Origin: Calendula officinalis
Taxonomy: Eukaryota > Streptophyta > Magnoliopsida > Asterales > Asteraceae
DNA: 64,000 nt
Direction: 5' to 3'
Assembly: GCA_963853835.1 (NCBI GenBank)
Contig: OY970825.1
Location: forward strand, 36,552,908-36,616,907
Shown piece after piece: positions 10,348 to 23,278 of the stretch; position 1 is the first letter of the stretch; every line of letters starts with the position of its first letter. The translations under genes and the position numbers were made by a program. The notes under the pieces are model-generated. The model was not told the origin of the DNA and ran no database searches. It saw only the letters and a list, made by a program, of their open reading frames with translations.

Positions 10348-13053
10348 TCTATAAAAAAAGGATAGTCATGCAATACTATAAGGACAATGGTTAGCAAAAT
10401 CCACATCTTCTCCTATATATGAGCCTACATTTGTTTTTAGTTTGACAACTCAGCAGTTTGGAGCTCTTTCATTGGTCGAATATGTCATGTGTAATTACAC
10501 CATTGGTCAACGAATTCCTCAACCTATTCTGAATCCATTATGACATGCAGTTAAACAAAACCGAAATTTAAGGCATAACAAATCTTCCTAAATCGATACA
10601 CGGACTGTCAAATTTACTTCTTTACTTATTTGATTATATCCTTTCGATTGTGATAATTATCGAATATGAATATGAAAATACTGGGCCTTACCACCGTAAA
10701 TTTAATAAACTACATTTAAAACAACACAAAACCCAACCATTTAAAACAACACAAATTTCGGACTAATTTCCTCCAAATTTTTAAAGAAATCGTTAATTTG
10801 ATTTTTTCCGGATTTTAAATTCATTTAAAACCCAACCATTTTAGGCATTGTATAGGTATTTAACAAAACTTTTATTTTGATTTTTTTTCAAAATTAGGAA
10901 ATTCATTATATTTATGTAATCAGTTTTCAGATCAAGGAAATTTCGAATTTAGGAAATCTTTTCATATCACTAATCATTTCATAATATCCCCCTAAATAAC
11001 AGTAACAAATAAGTATATACATATAAAATGACCTCAAATTTAGGAAAGATTTGTTAACTAAAATATAACGAAACTCGTAAAATGCAGATTTGCATAAAAA
11101 CGAAATTAATACAAAAACCGAAAAAATTATTGTTTTTAAAAAAAATTCAAAAAAAATTAGACACGCTAATTTGGCACCTATATAAATCACACCCACACAT
11201 AGGTTAAACACAATACATACTCACTCAGGAATTTCGTTTCATATCGTTTCCTGCAGTTTCATCAGGTATATTTCATTTAGTTAATATTAAGTTTACCATT
11301 CTTTTTAAATTTCCAAACTAAATATCAATCACCGATTATTGTCATTTTCCCTATAAATCAATATATTAATTTCTCTAATATTAAGAAACGAAAATAAAAA
11401 ATAATTTGAAATCAACATGTAGTGGAATATTTACCTAATTCGGTTATTTTTATAAACAAAAGTTTATAGATTACCAAGTTTCAAATGAATAAGTTAATGG
11501 TATTATATAATTATCATAACTAACTCTCAAAGAATAAGGAAGTTTAAAACTTATCTTGAATTTCTCCACCATTATAAACGCTAAATTACTCTACACGAAT
11601 TCCATACAAAAAACGATTTCCACCGGCAGATTCTAACATTCCAGCTTCTTCGATCAACAAACAATTCAAGGTATTTTTTCTTCTTAAGTTATTGGTATTT
11701 TGTAATACTTATTCAATAAATTTACAATTTAACATAAAATACTCACATGTGACTAGGATGACTTACGAATTCTGTTTCCATTTGGTGCAACAAATAACAA
11801 AAGTGGTATACCCTGTATAAAGAGCCAGCATCACGAACATTAACATTATCGTATTGCTCATTCTGCAACATCTTCTAACAGGTATGTTTCAATTTTTCGT
11901 AGCAAAACCTACAATTCTGGAAATACGAACCCATTCACAACATTTAAGAGGTTATGAAATTTAACAAATCGAAACTAACCTCGTCTGTAAACATGTAAGC
12001 AACGTAGTTCTATTGTGCAGCATTGTCGAGTCCAAGCAACAAGATCATTATTTCTTTCTGGCTGGTGTAGATAATATGCCTGTAGTGAGAATTGAAGAGA
12101 AGAAATTGAATCGAATTAGGGGCGAAAGGTTACAAAAATCTGTAATTTATGTATGATTCTGCAACTGAATTCGGTTTAAAGATAGTTTGTTCACCTACAT
12201 CATTTTCACAAACACCTGGAGGATTTCGTAATATAACAATTTAACTTCAAATAACGTAAATGCCATAAATTCAAACAACTGAATTAAAAAAAACTTTAAC
12301 ATGAAATCTATGAAAAGGAAGAAATTTTTAATAACCTCTGGTTAGAAATAGGAGGAACCCTCATCGGAGCTGGGCGGAAGACGCCTAAAATTTAATAATT
12401 GGCCAAATCGGGACCCTAGATGTATATTTCAAGATCTGAAGTAAAGAAACGATTTCGGCAGTCCACATAAAATTGTACAAAACATAATCATAACCCCGAA
12501 AGTCGATTATATAGCTTCTTTGTGAGACATGCGTATTTTGTTGCTGAGTAGAATCTGGAATTTAGTTGCTTACAGAAATGAGGGTTATGCTTCGATAGTG
12601 ATGAATCTTATTTTTGCTTTTGGGTAAAACTCTGTTGTCGTCAAAATGACTCATCTGAACAATACGAAAATGGTGTGGGCTCCGGGTGCAAAGCCCGCCC
12701 GTGTTATGACCAATCGGCTCAAATCCGATAAATAGTTGAATCGGCTTTTAATCAAAAATTATTTCTGGTTTGGGCTGATCCACCCCAATACACGAATTTA
12801 AAAATTATTTATGGTTTGCGACAAAGCTGATAATTGCATTAATTTGACAACAAATGTCGTTTATAAAAAAGTCTTATTTCATTTATAGATTTTAATCTTT
12901 TATGTAACATTTATTTATGTATCAAAATTTGTATTAACTTATCATTACAACTATGGATTGTTATGTCATTTAAAGTGTATTAATATTTTTGTTATTTTTC
13001 TTAATATCTCTCTTGAAGCATGCCCGCCCAGTTGGTCGGGCTTTGAAGCTAGT
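10348..13053 (+). mobile_element. Candidate non-autonomous Helitron
   Basis: The 3' end is well marked: a GC hairpin (13022-13041, GCCCG pairing with CGGGC) is followed by GAAG and CTAGT at 13049-13053, then a host T. This is the Helitron 3' signature. The last about 190 bp are homologous in inverse orientation to 37582-37760, supporting a family. The proposed 5' end, TCTATAAAAAAAGG after a host A at 10347, fits the TC rule but is less certain. No Rep/helicase ORF is present; some short exon-like segments with GT donors (for example near 11264 and 11880) may be captured pieces. Confidence 0.55.
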
Positions 13054-13510
13054 TATATGACGTTAGTTTAGGACCAATTGTGTGTAGCAACTAATTTACC
13101 ACTAATTTTATCTAATTAAAAACTAATCCTTAATGTTATTAACAAGCTTAATTGCTTAAAACATAACGAAATAATGTTTATTAGGTCACATTATTCTTAA
13201 TGTGATATAAATAATAGAGTTTATCGCATGAAAATGCACTGAATTTTGTTCCAAGTTCCATTGCATAACATTCAAAATTCCAATTTAATGTAACAAATTT
13301 GTAATTTGTACCATTTAGTGCAATTTTTCACCCACCCGAAAAATACTCGAATTACAAACAGAGGGGTATCTTCGTAATTTGCACGAAAACTTGCTACCAA
13401 ACATGCTCAAAATTGTAATAGGAAGGCTATTTTCGTAATTTCGTAAAATTAAAGAAATCAATGGTGATGGGCTAATGACGAAAAGATGAAGCATTCTTCA
13501 AAAAGCGTTA
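13054..13510. other. Upstream region of the Nudix gene
   Basis: AT-rich non-coding sequence expected to contain promoter and 5' UTR. I could not assign a TATA box with confidence. Confidence 0.4.
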
Positions 13511-15202
13511 ATGGCAATATGCCGATATTCCCTCTTCTTCAGTAACCCGCAATTGCTACCAAATCCCACTTTTTTCTTCCATAAATCTCCTTCTAAATCG
13601 AACAAATTTACACAATTGCCTCTCACTCTTCCCAATCGCCGGCGTGAATTTGTAACCTCCGTTTCGCCGTCTCCGTCTCCATCCATGGAAGCTCCTCCGC
13701 CTGGTTACAGAAAAAATGTCGGTATTTGTCTCATCAATTCTGAGAAAAAGGTGAAATTGTTGTTGTTTTGATTCAATTAGGTTAAGATTAAGTATAATTT
13801 TGTAGTGATCTTTGTGCAGATTTTTTCAGCTTCAAGGCTTGATATACCGGAAGCATGGCAGATGCCTCAGGTGAATTTAATTAATTATATTGGTGACTAA
13901 TTGACTTGAATTGATTTGTGCATCTTAATGTTTGATGTATGTGATGAAATTGTGATTCGAGGTTATGGTGGAATGTATTTTTAGGGTTTTATTGTAATAC
14001 GTCAGTTTTGATCATGATTCTTATTTTGGATTTTGTGGATTATCTGAAAACAAGTATTATAACTCACTGTTACACGGGACACATAAAACTGATGTGACTT
14101 CAGTGAGTATATATGGTGTATAGGAAATGGCCATTGATGAGCTGAATCTTGCAACATACGTTAGTTACAATTAAAAGTTATTGGAAAACAGTGATAAAAA
14201 TAATAAAAATATTACATTTTGGGTCTACATTTTTTATGATGATTATATTAATTAATTTAAAAGAAAGTAAGTCATATTGCTTGTGAAATAGGGTGGTGTT
14301 GATGAAGGTGAAGATCCAAGAGCTGCAGCCATCAGGGAATTAAGAGAAGAAACAGGTGTTACATCTGCAGATATTCTTATGGAGGTTTGTATTTTATATA
14401 TATTTATATTTCATTACAATATCTAAAACTAATGTAAATTCCCTAAAGGAGAGAGAGAGAGAGAGTCAAAGATCAGCCTTGGTTGACTCATGATATAAGT
14501 AAAATGTACGAAAATAGCGGGCCAAAATGGGTACTTTTTGGTACGGGTCGGGTTGTGTTGAAACACCTTCTGTATACAAATTTTAAATTGTTATAGATAA
14601 ATAGCATTTAAAAAGACATGCAAAATGACCCATTTGGACCAGTTTCCTTTTTAGCTTACTTTTTTATTTTTATTTTACCCGTTTGACTCATTTCAAATAA
14701 AACATAAGTTAATGAAATGTTTATTGTTTTGCAGGCCCCACACTGGTTGACCTATGATTTTCCTCCACAAGTCAGGGAAAAGCTTAATAAACAATGGGGT
14801 TCTGACTGGAAAGGTCAAGCTCAAAAGTGGTGAGTCAATCGTGTTTGTTTTCAAATAACCAAAAACATTTTTGTTTTTTATTAATTTAATTAAAAAAATT
14901 GATTTTCAGTTTCTTAGATAATGCCATGTCATCAAACCACAGGTTTTTGTTTAAGTTCACTGGAAAAGATGAAGAAATTAATCTATTAGGTGATGGCACT
15001 GAGAAAGCTGAATTTGGAGAGTGGTTGTGGATGTCACCCGAACAACTTGTTGATCGTGTGAGTACCCATTTTTTGACCCATTTATGCATTTTTGGGCCCT
15101 TTTGACCCGTTTGACCTAATGTCATTTTATGTGCAGGCTGTAGATTTCAAGAAACCGGTTTACAAAGAAGTTATCAATGTTTTCTCTACTCATCTTCAGT
15201 AA
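13511..15202 (+). CDS. NUDT26/27-like: Nudix hydrolase, plastid NUDT26/27 type (RppH/Ap4A hydrolase-like)
   Basis: Six exons join in frame: 13511-13750, 13820-13870, 14292-14384, 14735-14829, 14943-15057 and 15137-15202 (660 nt, 219 aa). A complete Nudix box Gx5Ex7REUxEExGU spans residues 98-120, with REL and REETGV readable. WQMPQGGVDEGED precedes it and GQAQKWFLFKF follows, as in bacterial RppH and the plant dinucleoside polyphosphate/ppGpp hydrolases. Residues 1-57 are basic and Ser/Pro-rich without acidic residues until the RRRE segment, a likely chloroplast transit peptide. A second in-frame Met (13685) starts MEAPPPGYRKN, just before the conserved core, so an untargeted shorter form is possible. 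Which of the two Arabidopsis paralogs it matches cannot be settled by eye. Confidence 0.93.
14449..14466. repeat. (GA)n microsatellite in intron 3 of the Nudix gene
   Basis: A short run of GA dinucleotides between exons 3 and 4. Confidence 0.8.
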
Positions 15203-15460
15203 CAAGTTATTGATGTTACATTTTTACCTGAATGTAGTGGATATTTTCATGATATCTGAACTCAATCGCAATTTGATTTTTGTTGGAATGGCAATTATAT
15301 TGAATAATCAAGAAAGGGTGATGGATAATATGGACAACTGTTTAAAAATTGAAGGGGTAAAAATATAATTTGTTTTATTTTTCCTTGAATACACGTAACT
15401 TAGATGACGTTTGTTATACAAAATCTATCAACCAAATAAAAAATTGCATTTTTATACAAA
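15203..15460. other. 3' UTR / flank of the Nudix gene
   Basis: AT-rich sequence after the stop codon; no other feature. Confidence 0.4.
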
Positions 15461-15885
15461 AGTTGATAAATTTGTGGATCAATTTCTATCTTCAATCACT
15501 CTGCAACCAAAACCTAACAAAGAGATAACACAAGTTAACCAATGGATTAAAGTTTGAAGCACAACAGCATACCTGTTAAATTGCATAAACCTGGAAGATT
15601 AACTGCTTTTATATAAATTGCTTTTCAAAATTCAGAATATGTTGCTTAGGTGTCAGGTCGATCTTTCATTAAATTCCAGCCTTCTGCATTACAGCATAGA
15701 AATAACAAATATCAATTTTCACCCTAATAGATGAGGAACTAATCAACACGACACAAATAGCCTAATTGTTGATAGAAATCTCAAAATCTACCAATAACAC
15801 CAAAACCCTAATTGCTGAAGAACTAAATCTACCAATGGGTCCTATCGGGTCGCCCGTGAGATCTTTTTCTCTCTTTCTAAAATTC
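15461..15885. repeat. Truncated U6 3'-flank module (segmental copy U1)
   Basis: From GATAAATTTGTGGATCAATT onward this matches the U6 3'-flank at 42190-42600 and 49470-50240. It includes CAATCACTCTGCAACCAAAACC and the CACCCTAATAGATGAGG segment. The U6 gene itself is missing here. The copy ends at the AATTC target of the retrotransposon. Confidence 0.75.
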
Positions 15886-16253
15886 TATTATGTGACTGTT
15901 ATGTAGCAGTTAGAAGAGAAGGTTATATAAGCACTTTTATTAAATAAGAGAATATTTAGTAAACAATTTTAATAGTGTAAGGAGGTCAAGTGTAACTTTA
16001 GTAACAACCCACATGTTCAGTTGGGACAGACGTAATCGTATGCGATCGTCTCCATGTAAGCCTATATCAGGCATGCTCTCTTTTTGAAATCATTATGAAC
16101 TTTTATGATAATTGTTCTCTCTATTCTCTGTTACTTTCTCTCAATTGTTATTTTGTAATCTCTCATCGTCGTAGTTGATTCTTCAATCATTCAATTCCCA
16201 CGGTGTTAGGTTGAATCAACCATCGAACTCGTTTTCGGTCTTGGTTCATCACA
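15886..16253 (+). repeat. 5' LTR of the chromovirus
   Basis: 368 bp ending TTCATCACA. The first bases are TATTATGTGAC, whereas the 3' LTR starts TGTTATGTGAC, so the canonical TG has become TA in this copy. The two LTRs are otherwise nearly identical outside the solo LTR inserted in the 3' one. Confidence 0.9.
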
Positions 16254-16254
16254 T

Positions 16255-16266
16255 TGGTATCAGAGC
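16255..16266 (+). other. Primer binding site (initiator tRNA-Met)
   Basis: TGGTATCAGAGC lies one base after the 5' LTR. It is the usual tRNA-iMet complement of plant LTR retrotransposons. Confidence 0.92.
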
Positions 16267-16573
16267 TAACGAATTCTCGGTAGCATCATTGTAACGATTG
16301 CGATTACACGGCAAATGGCTAAAAATCAAGGAAGAAGCGAGGAAGCACCTGCATCCAGTACAACTTCTTCGAATGAACAAGCAGATCCCAACCATCCTCC
16401 AACGACGAACATTGAGGTAATATTTAAAAGCATATTAGAAGATTTTGGTGCACGTTTGGAAATGAACCACCAAAATCAGAATAAAAAAATTGAAGCTACA
16501 GAAAAATTTCTAGTAGATGTTAATTCCAAAATAGATTATAACGCTAAAGCAATATATGAAATCAGTGATATGA

Positions 16574-18787
16574 TGTAACACCTCAATTTTTAAAACACCT
16601 TTTAAATCATATTTTTAAATCAAAATATTACAAAGTCCAATATCCAAAAATACTGTTTAACAAAAACTTTGAAAAGATTATCAGAGTATTAAAATCCGGT
16701 GTTACAAAAAATAATATCATAACCATAGGATAACGGGATCTACCTATAAGCTCCCGAGCTAAACATCTCTAGGCCACCTCTATCGCGACCTTCTAATCCT
16801 TCAATCTCGAACCTGAGTACATAGCCAATAACAAAGTAGTACGTGAGACAAAATAGTCTCGTGAGATACATGGGTTTTCGACCCATTCTCAAATATAATA
16901 AAAGTCATATTCATTACTCTTCTTTATTCATTTATTACTTATTAACTCGTGATCTTATCATTTTTATACATATATACTAGTAAGCTAACCATAAGCTTAC
17001 TCTCATCAAAATCACATACTTGTAAGCTAACCTGAGCTTACACATACTTTATCACATACGCTACGGACCTCTCCGAAGCAAACTCCCCCGATGTGGGTTA
17101 TCTAGGTAAACTCCCCCGTTTCCGGGTTATCTATTGCTCCCCCGATTTCCGGGTTATCTGAAACTCCCCCGCTTTCCGGGTTATCTATTTCTCGACACAC
17201 TACCCTTGCGCAGGGTGGTACCGCCCCAAGTAGGTGTCACTAACTCCCCCAACTTGTGTGGGTTATCTATGATCCGGATCCTTTTCTCAACACATATTAA
17301 AATTATCAAATACGGGTCTATGCCCCAATAATACATACTCAAACATAAATTAGAATACATCCATTATAATTATCATATTATTCTCGTTTCTTATTCAATT
17401 TCAATATTGACTTTACCAAGTCCTTTATTAAATAAAACATATTTATCATTTATCAAAATTATATTACTTTAACTCCTCTTTGACTAGAATGCATATTTAT
17501 TACTAGTCACTTTCTATCTATTCTCTTAACAATTCAATCACTACCTTTATTAGTATAATATACTAATCAATACTTGATACTTGAAAATCATTGTTATTAG
17601 CTTAATTAATACATATTATTAATAAGCCAAATATCATACTTTCTTAATCATTACTCTTAGTCAAACATCATATTAATAGAGAATTATTAATTACTTTTCA
17701 TTATCATAATCTCTTTCAAAAATCAGTCGTCATTTAGACATACTTAAATAGTCTATTACTTGCATTCTCTTAACTTTTTAATCATATCTTTATTAAAAAC
17801 ATTTATTAATAAAGACTCATAAAACATCATAGTTTTCAAAATCAATTGCTATGTACTCAGTAAAAGTCTCATGTACTCACCTTAGCCAAGCTAACTCCAA
17901 ACCGCGTTTAATAACACGAATCATTGCTTTCCATCTTGTGAAATGTCACCAATCTTTAGGTCTTCTTGACCTACCATCAATATCATCACAACAACTAGTT
18001 ATTATCCATAACTAATCACCAAACAATCCATAACAACACTCCTAACCACCAAGTTCATCCAACTTGGTGAAATCTCAAAACCCTAGTTCAAGATTTCCAT
18101 CAACAAAACCCAAATCTAACAAGAACACAAGGTTCTTAAGCTTACAAAGAGTGTTCTACACTCATCTTAATCATCTTCCCCAAAGATAACTTGGTAGGTT
18201 ACCCAAACCACCATTTTTCCCCAAATAAAGTTCATAACTAGCTAGATAATCACCAAATCCATGTTATGAACACATTTTCCTTGACAATATGTTGTAGATC
18301 TAAGTTATATAAACCCAATTTCATCACCCATTACAAACCCTCCAACTAGGGTTTACATACATCACCATTTTCACCCAAAAACATCATACATAACTAAAAG
18401 GAGTAGAGATTTACCTTAATCTTCAACAATGGAAGAAGAATCACGTGATTTGGAGTCCAAAATCAGCTCCAAACGACCTTTTCCACTCAAAAACGTATAC
18501 TCACTTGTAGAGAGGAGTTCTAGGTTTTAAATTGCACAAAATGGTTGAAATCCCGATTTTTATTCTGTTTCAGCAAAGTTCGCGCCGTGAACTAGTTCCC
18601 AATCGTGAACTTTTCAATGCAGCAAGGCTGCATTTTTTTGACATTTGCTTCGACACGGTTTCGTCCATAACTTTCTCATACGATGTCCAAATGACACGAA
18701 ACCAGTTCCTACGTTCTTTAAATGATTTATCCTTATTTATCATATTTTTTTCATAATTTATTTAACACAAAATTTCGGGTCGTTACA
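16574..18787. mobile_element. Solo LTR nested in gag (5-bp TSD TATGA)
   Basis: Starts TGTAACACCTCAATTT and ends GGGTCGTTACA, flanked by TATGA at 16569-16573 and 18788-18792. With TG...CA ends and a 5-bp duplication but no internal region, this is a solo LTR of 2214 bp. The CATACGATGTCCAAATGACACG segment near its right end is typical of long plant gypsy LTRs. Several short ORFs are not genes. Confidence 0.88.
17075..17275. repeat. Minisatellite of CTCCCCCGnTTTCCGGGTTATCT-like units
   Basis: About five imperfect units of roughly 25-30 bp, each with ACTCCCCC and GGGTTATCT, inside the first solo LTR. The shared core is GGGTTATCT. Confidence 0.8.
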
Positions 18788-19189
18788 TATGATGTCGGGC
18801 TTGTCAACGCAAATCACTAGATTAATGTCTGAACAAGAGAAAACAGGCGATAAATCTATTAACAATGGGGGTTTTAAAACTGATACATCTATGAATCGGA
18901 ACCCTAGGGGAAAAGAAGGAAGAAATAATGGAAGGGGGAAAAATGGTGGATATGATTGGTAGTCCACACCAATACATGTCTAGGTTAACAAAGGTTGATT
19001 TCCCAAAGTTCAATGGGGGAAGATATAAAGGGTTGGATGCTTAAGGTAGAACAATTTTTTAATTTAGATCATGCTACAGATGATACTAAATTACCCCTAA
19101 TTATCATGCATTTAGAAGGTAAAGCTCTAGCATGGCATCAAGGGTATATGCAGGGTAGGAATCAAGAACTTCCTACTTGGGAACAATAT

Positions 19190-21531
19190 TGTAACACCAC
19201 AATCTAGAGCCATTTTTTTTTTAAAATAAATAAACATACGGAAGCGATTTAAGAAGACATACATCCTAAATTATTACACAACATAAAAACTTTACATATT
19301 AACTAAATATTTAAAACATTTTAAGGTGTTACTAAAACAGGCTCGACCCGGTATACAAAATCAGAGTGCGGTCATACTTCCAAAACCCGACTCTAAACAA
19401 GCCTAATCCACAACCTGAAAAGAGTCAACAAATGAGGGATTAGCACAAAGCTAAGTGAATAGAAATAAACATCAATTCGCATAACTACAACAAATTAGAA
19501 CATCGAGGGAAATCAATAGGGAAACCCGTCCAAACTTCCACAAGCAATTGGACGTTAAAAGAGGATCGGCGGTCGGGCGAGGACCTTCAACTGTTGTCGG
19601 CCAACAACAGTCAACCGATGGCTTCTTTACTAGAGGCACGGTGATCCCTCCTTACATAACGAATACGAAGGAGTCTGATCGCCCCTGCCAAGAGTAACGA
19701 AGCGTAGCCGAAAACCACCATAGCTAACCTCTAAAAAAAACATGTGCACATAACCACTTACTTCTAATACCACTAACCACTAGGCATCAAAGAAGTAAAC
19801 CAAGAAAATCACAACAAGGATTTGCACCAGGCAAAGATCGCGTCGCTATTTAAGATCGCGTCGCGAACTCCCGACGCTATTATTTTTCCCAAACGCTATT
19901 TCGGTTTTCTGTTCTAGCCGGAAACGGCATCGCGTCGCGAACCAGAGGATCGCGTCGCGATTTCCTTCAGACAGTCAAAATCCTGCATTTTTCTCAAAAC
20001 TCTACCATTCTCTAATTTTGAACATCACACAAGAAAGAAGGTTAAGTCCACTCACCTTTGCTTCCTTTTTGTGCCGAGCTCAATGATCTTATATCACTGA
20101 GGCTCCTTCCCTTTTCCTGTACAAAATGAATACCGAATTAGTCACCCGAAATCACCAAATGATTAATAAGTAATACAAGCTTAAGGCCACATCTTGCAAC
20201 CACAACTTACAACCAATTACTTGTATTTATACACATAACAACTACTAAGGTCTAAACTTCAACAAGTCAATTCGTTATGCCAATTGGTCACATTGCACCT
20301 TAGGCCCAAACGGGTCAAAACAAGAATCATATGTCGGACATTCACACAACATAATCCAATGAGTTAAACTACATGATCAACATCCAATTTACATAACCAA
20401 CATACTTCTTGCATCCAATTGCAAGTGTTACCAATTTTGACTTTACTTAAGTCAATTTCACAATTAAGCAACCAAACGGGTCAAGACATGAAACCTACAC
20501 ACTTGAGCTTACAATTCATTCAACTAACACATTTCTAGCATGAATTTGATAATTAAAGTTTACAAGCCATACAAGACTAAAAGTCAATTCCCAGATTTGA
20601 CCAAAGTCAACAATTCACAATTTTAGCTAGTTATGACCAAATTTCCATCTAGCCAAACACTACCATCTTTTATGCATTTTCACAATAGCTAACTAGTGAT
20701 CTTCATGATTAACAATTACCATTCTAACATGCATAACTAACCTAACACAACATCAAGAACATCAAAATTCACATTTCACCAATTTAGGGAAGATCTCCAT
20801 CTTCTTCCCCAATCCACCATTGATGGAGCTTTATGAAAGCTTCACCAAATGCACTACCACTAACAATTCATCACATATAACTTGCAAGAACTCGAATAAA
20901 TACCAAATCAAGCATCAATTTCGGATTTCCATCAAGATTCAACAATAACTACAAGAAAACCCACTTAACTTAAGAACCCTATCACAACAAAGCTCAAGAA
21001 CATCAAACCCTAGCCAAGGAAGGAGATAACTTACTTAGATTTGCTTCTAGATTCTGAAAATCACAAGGAAGAGACAAGAACTTCAAGATTCAAGCATCAA
21101 TTTAGAAGAAAGCTTAAGTGTGTGTGTGGTGTGTGTGTGTTTGTGTCGAGCTGGGAAAGAAACAAGAGGGAGAAATCTGATTTTTGACACCTAGCCACAA
21201 ATATCACACGTAACCCCCTACCATCACAGGTATTTTCAATAAAAACACAGTATCGGATATTACTTCGCAGATAAATTAAATAGACTTAACTAACACCAAT
21301 TTTAACAACGAAGATATTTTTAGAACCCTGATTCAGAAATGAACCCAAATATGTAAAAATCATTTTAATATTTAAATATCTCAGTTTTTACTAATTTTTA
21401 ACCCCATGGTTAAAAATACAATTAATTCAATTAAATCAAATAAAATCATATAAAATAATAAAACATTAAACAATAAGAAATTACTTACCAAAAGTAATAA
21501 AATATTAAGGGTCGGGTCTCGGGATGTTACA
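19190..21531. mobile_element. Second solo LTR nested in gag (5-bp TSD AATAT)
   Basis: Starts TGTAACACCACAATC and ends GGGATGTTACA, flanked by AATAT at 19185-19189 and 21532-21536. Length is 2342 bp with no ORF. Near 19845-19965 it has GATCGCGTCGC repeats, and near 21118-21146 a (GT)n run. Its ends resemble those of the first solo LTR, suggesting related families. Confidence 0.88.
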
Positions 21532-23096
21532 AATATGCTAAGGATATTACAGCTAGATTTGGGGCTCCATATGATGATCCTATGGCGGAATTATTAACAC
21601 TGAAACAAACAGGGTCAGTTTTGGAGTTACACGAAGAATTTGATTTAATTATCAGCAGGCTTCAGTTGCAGCCTGAATATGCTCTAAGCTGTTTCATTTC
21701 CATGCTTGATGAGGAAATTGGAAATATGGTAAGAATGTTTAAACCTACCACTATTAAAGAAGCTTTTTCCTTGGCAAAAATACATGAACTCACTATCCAG
21801 AAGCAGAAAAGTAAAACAGTCAATGCCAAACCATTATTACCCACTCCTAAAACGAATACTCACACTTCCCGATTACCATATACTCAACCAAACACTCAAA
21901 AACAGGTTATTTACCCTCAAAAAGCAGCCAACACAACCACAAAACCATCGTATTTTAAAAAAACTTTGACTCCTGCAGAAATGGATGAAAAAAGCGCAAA
22001 GGGCTTATGCTTCTTTTGTGATGAAAAGTACTCCTTAGGTCACAATTGCAGAGGAAAGAAACCTCAACTGTATCACATACAATTATAGGACGATGATGAT
22101 TTGGAAGGAGAGGAAACGGAAGTAACAGTGGAAAATGAGAATACAGAATTTGCACAAATTTCTGTAAATGCTTTAGAAGGGGTGGAGGACTACCAAACAC
22201 TTCGAGTTACTGGTTATGTGGGTAAAAGAAAAATTCAGATGCTTCTAGATACATGAAGTAGTCATAATTTCATTGATCCGGCCATGGCATTAAAACTCGG
22301 TTGTAAGTTTAGTAAAAGACGATCAATGTCGGTTAAAGTTGCTAATGGTGACAAAATGCAGTGTGATACTAAGGCAGCTGGATTTCAATGGAAAATGAAG
22401 GGATTGAATTACTCAGCCGATATGGCCTTAATTCCTTTAGGGGGTGTGATGTGGTATTAGGAATCCAATGGTTCTCAAGTCTTAAAAGGGTTCTATTTGA
22501 TTTTGAGGCTCGCACAGTCGAGTTTACTTGGCAAGGGCAGAAGGTGGTGTTAAAGGGAAGTAGTAAAATTCCTATAAAAACAGTGGAAGCACATCAATTG
22601 ACAAAGGGAACTACTTCTACTGGGGAATTATCTATGATTCAATTGTATGCTACTCACGTTGATGACCCTAACCTTGCACCAAACATTAACACCTCACCTA
22701 ATCAAATTCCACATCCCGATATTCAGAAACTTCTAAACAAGTATCAATTTTTGTTCAATGACCCTACAGAACTACCACCATTCAGAACAGGTTTCGATCA
22801 TTCCATAACCCTACGAGAGGGATCAAATCCCGTGAATCTTAGACCATATAGATATCCATTATTACAGAAAAATGTGATTGAGCAACTCACCGCTGAGTTA
22901 TTAGAACAAGGAGTAATTCAGCCAAGTTCTAGTGCTTTTGCATCACCGGTGGTGTTAGTAAAGAAAAAAGATGGAGGCTGGCGGATGTGTGTGGATTATA
23001 GATCCCTTAATAAATCTACTGTTCCAGATAGATTTTCCATTCCATTGGTAGAAGAACTTTTAGATGAGCTCTATGGAACCCAATACTTTTCAAAAA

Positions 23097-23278
23097 GGGA
23101 GCCGATTCGTACAGAGCAACTTTTATCCATACAGAGCAAATTCATCCCAAATGACAATCATGTCCTTCCTTTACTTTTAACACATTTTACATTTCACCCC
23201 TCCCATTAAGGGCATGATTGTCATTTGTGATGAATTTGCTCTGTATGGATAAAAGTTGCTCTGTACGAATCAGCTCCC
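23097..23278. mobile_element. MULE-type fold-back MITE in reverse transcriptase (9-bp TSD)
   Basis: 182 bp with near-perfect inverted arms of about 65 bp, starting GGGAGCCGATTCGTACAGAG. TTTCAAAAA flanks both sides (23088-23096 and 23279-23287). It splits the RT frame, and the flanking codons are contiguous once the insert and one duplication are discounted. Its ends and 9-bp duplication place it with Mutator-like MITEs. Confidence 0.93.

Noticed and set aside
10927..11211. 94-codon minus-strand ORF
   Set aside because: AT-rich hydrophobic translation inside the candidate Helitron with no family motif.
14886..15125. Minus-strand ORF over Nudix exon 5
   Set aside because: Antisense shadow of a well-supported exon.
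15886..15890. 5' LTR starting at TGTGACTG (15891)
   Set aside because: That start gives unequal flanks, whereas starting at 15886 gives the AATTC duplication and matches the 3' LTR start TGTTATG.
18758..19013. Minus-strand ORFs over gag
   Set aside because: Antisense shadows of the retrotransposon gag.
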